Positions 15,005 to 17,715 of a DNA stretch of 17,715 nt are shown piece after piece. The notes under the pieces are model-generated. The model did not search any database. It was not told the DNA's origin and saw only the letters and a list, made by a program, of their open reading frames with translations. This DNA comes from Pseudomonadota bacterium (lineage in GTDB: Bacteria > Pseudomonadota > Gammaproteobacteria > Burkholderiales > Gallionellaceae). The number at the start of each line of letters is the position of its first letter. The first letter of the stretch is position 1. The stretch covers positions 1 to 17,715 of the forward strand of contig JAJZUH010000007.1 in assembly GCA_021847165.1 (NCBI GenBank). The letters are read 5' to 3'. The position numbers and the translations under genes were made by a program.

Positions 15005-16129
15005 CTAGCCGAACAGTTTACGGATGCCTTGCGCATCCGGCTGCAAAATCACGCCCTTTTCCGTGATCAACCCCGTCACCAGTTCGGCCGGGGTCACGTC
15101 GAAAGCCGGATTGCGGATTTTCACCCCCTCCGCCGCCCAGTGGCAGTCGCGGAAACCCTTCACTTCCTCCACCGAGCGCTCCTCGATGGGAATGTCCTTG
15201 CCCGTGGCGATGGAAAGATCGATGGTCGACAGCGGGCACGCCACATAGAACGGGATGTTGTGCCGCCGGGCCAGCACCGCCACCATGTAAGTGCCGATCT
15301 TGTTCGCCACGTCGCCGTTGGCCGCCACGCGATCCGTTCCCACCACCACCGCATCCACCTCGCCCTGCGCCATCAGGTGGCCGGCCATATTGTCGGTGAT
15401 CAGCGTCACCGGGATGTTCTCCTGCACCATCTCCCACGCCGTCAGCCGCGCGCCTTGCAGGAACGGCCGCGTCTCGTCGGCGATCACCGAAATCTTCTTG
15501 CCCGCCTCCACCGCCGAACGGAACACCCCCAGCGCCGTGCCCCAGCCCGCCGTCGCCAACGCCCCGGCATTGCAGTGCGTCAGCACGCGCGCCCCGTCCT
15601 TCAGCAAGGCCGCGCCATGCGCGCCCATCGCCTTGTTGATGCGGATATCCTCGGCCAGAATCTCGTGCGCCTCGGCCAGCAGACGCTGCGCGGTCTGCTG
15701 TGGCGACTGCGCAGCAACGCTTTCCCAAACCTTGCGCATGCGCTGCAACGCCCAGAACAGGTTCACCGCCGTCGGGCGGCTGGCTGCCAATACCTTGAAG
15801 CCTTCCTCCATGCCTTCCTTGAAATCCACGTCCCCTCCCCCTTGCAGGGGGAGGGTTAGGGAGGGGGTAGAATCGTTCTCGAAGTCCACCCCCATCCCAT
15901 CCTTCCCCCTGCCCGGGGGAAGGTGCTGAGACAACCGCAGCGCCTCCAGCGCCACCCCATAAGCCGCCGCCACTCCGATGGCCGGCGCACCGCGCACCAC
16001 CATGCTGCGGATGCCCTCCGCCACCGAGGCGGCCGAGTCGTAGCTCAAATATTCAAACGCGGCGGGCAGGATGCGCTGATCTATCATTTCCAGCCGGTTG
16101 TTGAACCAGCGCAGGGTTTCGACCTTCAT
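15005..16129 (-). CDS. mtnA: S-methyl-5-thioribose-1-phosphate isomerase with in-frame repeat insertion
   Basis: This 374-residue enzyme isomerises 5-methylthioribose-1-phosphate to 5-methylthioribulose-1-phosphate. MVVRGAPAIGVAAAYGVALE (43-62), SRPTAVNLFWAL (117-128), LTHCNAGALATAGWGTALG (183-201) with catalytic Cys186, LITDNMAGHLM (243-253) with catalytic Asp246, and VVGTDRVAANGDVANKIGTY are all intact. Residues about 69-101 are a Gly/Pro-rich insertion (HLPPGRGKDGMGV, STPSLTLPLQGGGD). It is encoded by two inverted palindromic repeats and lies between the N-terminal region and the main domain, where family lengths vary. Frame and active-site motifs are kept, so activity is likely. The ATG at 16129 follows apt by 2 nt and has a GAGGG ribosome binding site. 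It is last in the mtnP-aldolase-apt-mtnA cluster. Confidence 0.96.
   Translation of the reverse strand: MKVETLRWFNNRLEMIDQRILPAAFEYLSYDSAASVAEGIRSMVVRGAPAIGVAAAYGVALEALRLSQHLPPGRGKDGMGVDFENDSTPSLTLPLQGGGDVDFKEGMEEGFKVLAASRPTAVNLFWALQRMRKVWESVAAQSPQQTAQRLLAEAHEILAEDIRINKAMGAHGAALLKDGARVLTHCNAGALATAGWGTALGVFRSAVEAGKKISVIADETRPFLQGARLTAWEMVQENIPVTLITDNMAGHLMAQGEVDAVVVGTDRVAANGDVANKIGTYMVAVLARRHNIPFYVACPLSTIDLSIATGKDIPIEERSVEEVKGFRDCHWAAEGVKIRNPAFDVTPAELVTGLITEKGVILQPDAQGIRKLFG
15831..15870 (-). repeat. C-tract palindrome with tail, copy 2, inside mtnA
   Basis: The stem CCCTCCCCC (15833-15841) pairs perfectly with GGGGGAGGG (15847-15855), followed on the plus strand by the tail TTAGGGAGGGGGTAG. 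The element is flanked by imperfect 12-nt direct repeats, CTTGAAATCCAC (15818-15829) and CTCGAAGTCCAC (15878-15889), identical at 10 of 12 positions. It encodes STPSLTLPLQGGG in MtnA. Confidence 0.88.
15887..15924 (+). repeat. C-tract palindrome with tail, copy 3, inside mtnA, inverted to copy 2
   Basis: The tail CCACCCCCATCCCAT is followed by the stem CCTTCCCCC (15901-15909) pairing with GGGGGAAGG (15915-15923). It faces copy 2 tail to tail, about 16 nt away. It encodes HLPPGRGKDGMGV in MtnA. Confidence 0.87.
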
Positions 16130-16131
16130 AA

Positions 16132-16659
16132 TCAGTCGCCCTCAAACTCGCACAACGCAAACACCTTGTGCCCGCGCTTCTCCAGCCGCGCACGGCCGCC
16201 GATGTCCGGCAGGTCGATCATGAAGCAGCATTCGATGATCTTGCCGCCCATCTTCTCGATGAGAATGACGGCGGCCTCGGCCGTGCCGCCAGTGGCAATC
16301 AGGTCGTCCACCAGCAACACCTTTTCGCCCTTGGAAATCGCGTCCGTGTGGATCTCGATGCGGTCGGTGCCGTATTCCAGCGCGTAGTCGTGGCCTATGG
16401 TTTCGGCGGGCAATTTGCCTTTCTTGCGGATGGGCACGAAACCCACGCCGAGGGCGTAGGCCAGCGGCGTGCCGATGATGAAGCCGCGCGATTCGATGCC
16501 GGCGATCTTGTCGATCTTCACATCCTTGTAGCGGCGCACCAGTTCGTCGATGGTGGCGCGCAGACCGACGGGGTCCTTCAGCACCGTGGTGATGTCGCGA
16601 AACATGATGCCCTGCTTGGGGTAATGAGGCACTGTCCGCACTCGTGATTTGATCGTCAT
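16132..16659 (-). CDS. apt: Adenine phosphoribosyltransferase
   Basis: This 175-residue enzyme converts adenine plus PRPP to AMP. The PRPP-binding signature VLLVDDLIATGGTA is at 114-127. TVPHYPKQGIMFRDIT at the N-terminus, IAGIESRGFIIGTPLAYAL and FVPIRKKGKLPAET are typical of Apt. The ATG at 16659 has a GGAG ribosome binding site inside the end of the aldolase gene (TGA-G-ATG). The longer open frame upstream is read through the aldolase gene and is not coding. It sits between the aldolase and mtnA, and fits as the step that recovers adenine released by MtnP. Confidence 0.97.
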   Translation of the reverse strand: MTIKSRVRTVPHYPKQGIMFRDITTVLKDPVGLRATIDELVRRYKDVKIDKIAGIESRGFIIGTPLAYALGVGFVPIRKKGKLPAETIGHDYALEYGTDRIEIHTDAISKGEKVLLVDDLIATGGTAEAAVILIEKMGGKIIECCFMIDLPDIGGRARLEKRGHKVFALCEFEGD

Positions 16660-16660
16660 C

Positions 16661-17299
16661 TCAGCTCCGTTTTTTGTAACCGACGAATTTTTCCTGCACC
16701 TCATGCATCTGCTGCGCGGTAAGTATCCGCGGCTCGCCCGCCTGCAGGGTGCGCCAGTAGATCTCGCACAGGTATTCAACTTCGTGTGCAACAGACAGCG
16801 CCTCAGCCAGATCCTTGCCCAGCGCGATCATGCCGTGGTTGCCGAGCAGGCAGGCCTTGCGGTCGCACAATGCTTCCAGCGCAAGATCGGACAGGTTCTG
16901 CTCGCCGAAAATGGTGTAAGGCGTGCAGCGGATGCTGTCGCCGCCCGCAATGGCAATGTGGTAGTGCACGGCGGGCACGTCCTTCCCCAGGCAGGCGATG
17001 GTGGTCGCAAAGGGGGAATGCATGTGCAGCACCCCGCCGATCTCGGGACGCGCCTTGAGGATATCGCGATGGAAGCGCCATTCGCTGGAGGGCTTGCCGC
17101 CCTGCAGCAGCTTGCCGTCGGCATCCAGCAGCACCATGTCCCGCTCGGTCATCTCGGCCACCGGCAACGCGGACGGCGTGATCAGGATATCGCCGCCGCA
17201 GCGCACCGAGGCGTTGCCTGCCGTGCCGCGATTGAGGCCGAGTTCGACCATGCGGCGGGAGATTTGCAGCAAGGATGTACGTAATTGTTGTTCGGTCAT
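16661..17299 (-). CDS. Class II aldolase, FucA-like; candidate 5-methylthioribulose-1-phosphate aldolase
   Basis: This 212-residue zinc aldolase follows E. coli fuculose-1-phosphate aldolase residue for residue at the active site. GLNRGTAGNASVR binds phosphate (21-33), SSEWRFH holds catalytic Glu73, HMH gives His92 and His94, VHY gives Tyr113, and GNHGM gives His155. MtnB dehydratase also belongs to this superfamily, but from memory its motifs (SGNLS, KPSAE, HVHTV) differ. The gene lies between mtnP and apt-mtnA. The likely substrate is therefore 5-methylthioribulose-1-phosphate, cleaved to DHAP and methylthioacetaldehyde as described for Ald2 of Rhodospirillum rubrum and some E. coli. Other sugar phosphates such as fuculose-1-phosphate remain possible. 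The ATG at 17299 has an AAGGG ribosome binding site. Confidence 0.9.
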   Translation of the reverse strand: MTEQQLRTSLLQISRRMVELGLNRGTAGNASVRCGGDILITPSALPVAEMTERDMVLLDADGKLLQGGKPSSEWRFHRDILKARPEIGGVLHMHSPFATTIACLGKDVPAVHYHIAIAGGDSIRCTPYTIFGEQNLSDLALEALCDRKACLLGNHGMIALGKDLAEALSVAHEVEYLCEIYWRTLQAGEPRILTAQQMHEVQEKFVGYKKRS

Positions 17300-17317
17300 T
17301 ATTTACCCTTCAGTTTC

Positions 17318-17354
17318 TACCCCCACCCTAGCCCTCCCCCTGCATGGGGGAGGG
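17318..17354 (+). repeat. C-tract palindrome with tail, copy 4, mtnP-aldolase intergenic
   Basis: The tail CTACCCCCACCCTAG precedes the perfect stem CCCTCCCCC (17332-17340)/GGGGGAGGG (17346-17354), loop TGCAT. It is head to head with copy 5. The adjoining arms around AACGTT (17355-17360) can also pair with each other, giving an alternative long hairpin centred there. Confidence 0.9.
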
Positions 17355-17360
17355 AACGTT

Positions 17361-17398
17361 CCTTCCCCATCACAGGGGGAAGGTCAGGATGGGGGTGA
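17361..17398 (-). repeat. C-tract palindrome with tail, copy 5, mtnP-aldolase intergenic
   Basis: The stem CCTTCCCC (17361-17368) pairs with GGGGAAGG (17376-17383), and the tail TCAGGATGGGGGTG follows on the plus strand. It ends 4 nt from the mtnP stop codon (17403-17405). Copies 4 and 5 fill most of the 103-nt gap between mtnP and the aldolase gene. Confidence 0.9.
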
Positions 17399-17402
17399 AT
17401 CG

Positions 17403-17715
17403 TTACAGTACCCGCCCCGCCACCGCTTGCAGCTTCTTCTTCATCGCTTCATCGCGCGCGTCCGGGGCGGTGATGAGGGCATGTTGCAGGGCGCTGCGGC
17501 AGCCGCAATCGCAGGCCCCGGCATCCGCGCCCAGTCTGGGTACCGCATGTTGCACCAGATTCTTGGCCTTGCCGGCGTTGGCCAGCAACACCTTGACGAT
17601 CTGGTCCACCGTCACATCGTCGTGGTTCGGATGCCAGCAGTCGTAATCGGTGACCATCGCCACCGTGGCGTAGCACAGCTCGGCCTCGCGGGCGAGCTTG
17701 GCTTCCGGCATGTTG
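17403..17715 (-). CDS. mtnP: S-methyl-5'-thioadenosine phosphorylase, C-terminal part (5' end outside window)
   Basis: About 103 C-terminal codons are present; a complete family member is near 290 residues. NMPEAKLAREAELCYATVAM and VTDYDCWHPNHDDVTV match the C-terminal catalytic region of MTA phosphorylase, including the TDYDCW aspartates that contact the purine. The tail has a cysteine cluster (CDCGC) before RSALQHALITAPD. The enzyme splits 5'-methylthioadenosine with phosphate into adenine and 5-methylthioribose-1-phosphate, the substrates of the apt and mtnA products encoded downstream. The ATG visible near the edge is internal, not the start. The operon promoter should lie outside the window. 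Confidence 0.93.
   Translation of the reverse strand, partial: NMPEAKLAREAELCYATVAMVTDYDCWHPNHDDVTVDQIVKVLLANAGKAKNLVQHAVPRLGADAGACDCGCRSALQHALITAPDARDEAMKKKLQAVAGRVL

Noticed and set aside
16660..16791. Extended N-terminus of apt (44 extra codons)
   Set aside because: The extension lies inside the aldolase gene and has no Apt homology; ATG 16659 has a proper ribosome binding site and gives the family length.
16661..17299. Calling the aldolase mtnB (methylthioribulose-1-phosphate dehydratase)
   Set aside because: Its motifs and residue numbering follow FucA rather than MtnB. The neighbourhood would suit either, so the alternative is noted but not preferred.
15831..17398. Clustered repeats considered as a CRISPR array
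   Set aside because: The copies are palindromic with variable arms, inverted pairs, irregular spacing and no unique spacers or cas genes, so they are REP/MITE-like.

Overview
The window is about 17.7 kb of GC-rich chromosomal core DNA. Every recognisable gene lies on the minus strand, so transcription runs from high to low coordinates. Gene content and order (rimP-nusA-infB-rbfA-truB-rpsO-pnp, uvrC-pgsA-tRNA genes) and the protein sequences suggest a betaproteobacterium, possibly near the Gallionella/Sideroxydans/Nitrosomonas group. That placement is inference from recall, not a search.

Layout in transcription order. (1) 17715-15005: mtnP (5' end outside), a class II aldolase with all the FucA catalytic residues, apt and mtnA. 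Together they could cleave methylthioadenosine (MTA), isomerise methylthioribose-1-phosphate, split it by aldol cleavage and recycle adenine. This resembles the DHAP shunt more than the classical methionine salvage pathway. (2) 14897-6312: a promoter with a GC-rich discriminator, a short leader carrying a terminator-like hairpin, then rimP-nusA-infB-rbfA-truB-rpsO-pnp, with an internal promoter before rpsO, a hairpin between rpsO and pnp, and an intrinsic terminator after pnp. (3) 6278-3136: a uracil-DNA glycosylase-like protein, uvrC and pgsA, with only 3 nt between the first two. (4) 3139-2812: a stable-RNA-type promoter overlapping the pgsA stop, then tRNA-Pro(TGG), tRNA-Arg(TCT) and tRNA-His(GTG). 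(5) 2811-1: a TonB-dependent outer-membrane receptor followed by a periplasmic ABC-type substrate-binding protein that runs off the left edge.

The most unusual feature is a family of short C-tract/G-tract palindromes with an asymmetric tail, present in five copies. Two form an inverted pair between mtnP and the aldolase gene. Two form an inverted pair inside the mtnA reading frame, adding about 33 residues. One lies inside the 5' end of uvrC and accounts for a 24-residue N-terminal extension. A different palindrome lies downstream of mtnA.

I found no CRISPR array, insertion sequence, phage gene or toxin-antitoxin module. No gene-free stretch exceeds 300 bases; the longest, 14816-15004, holds the rimP leader, its promoter and a palindrome.
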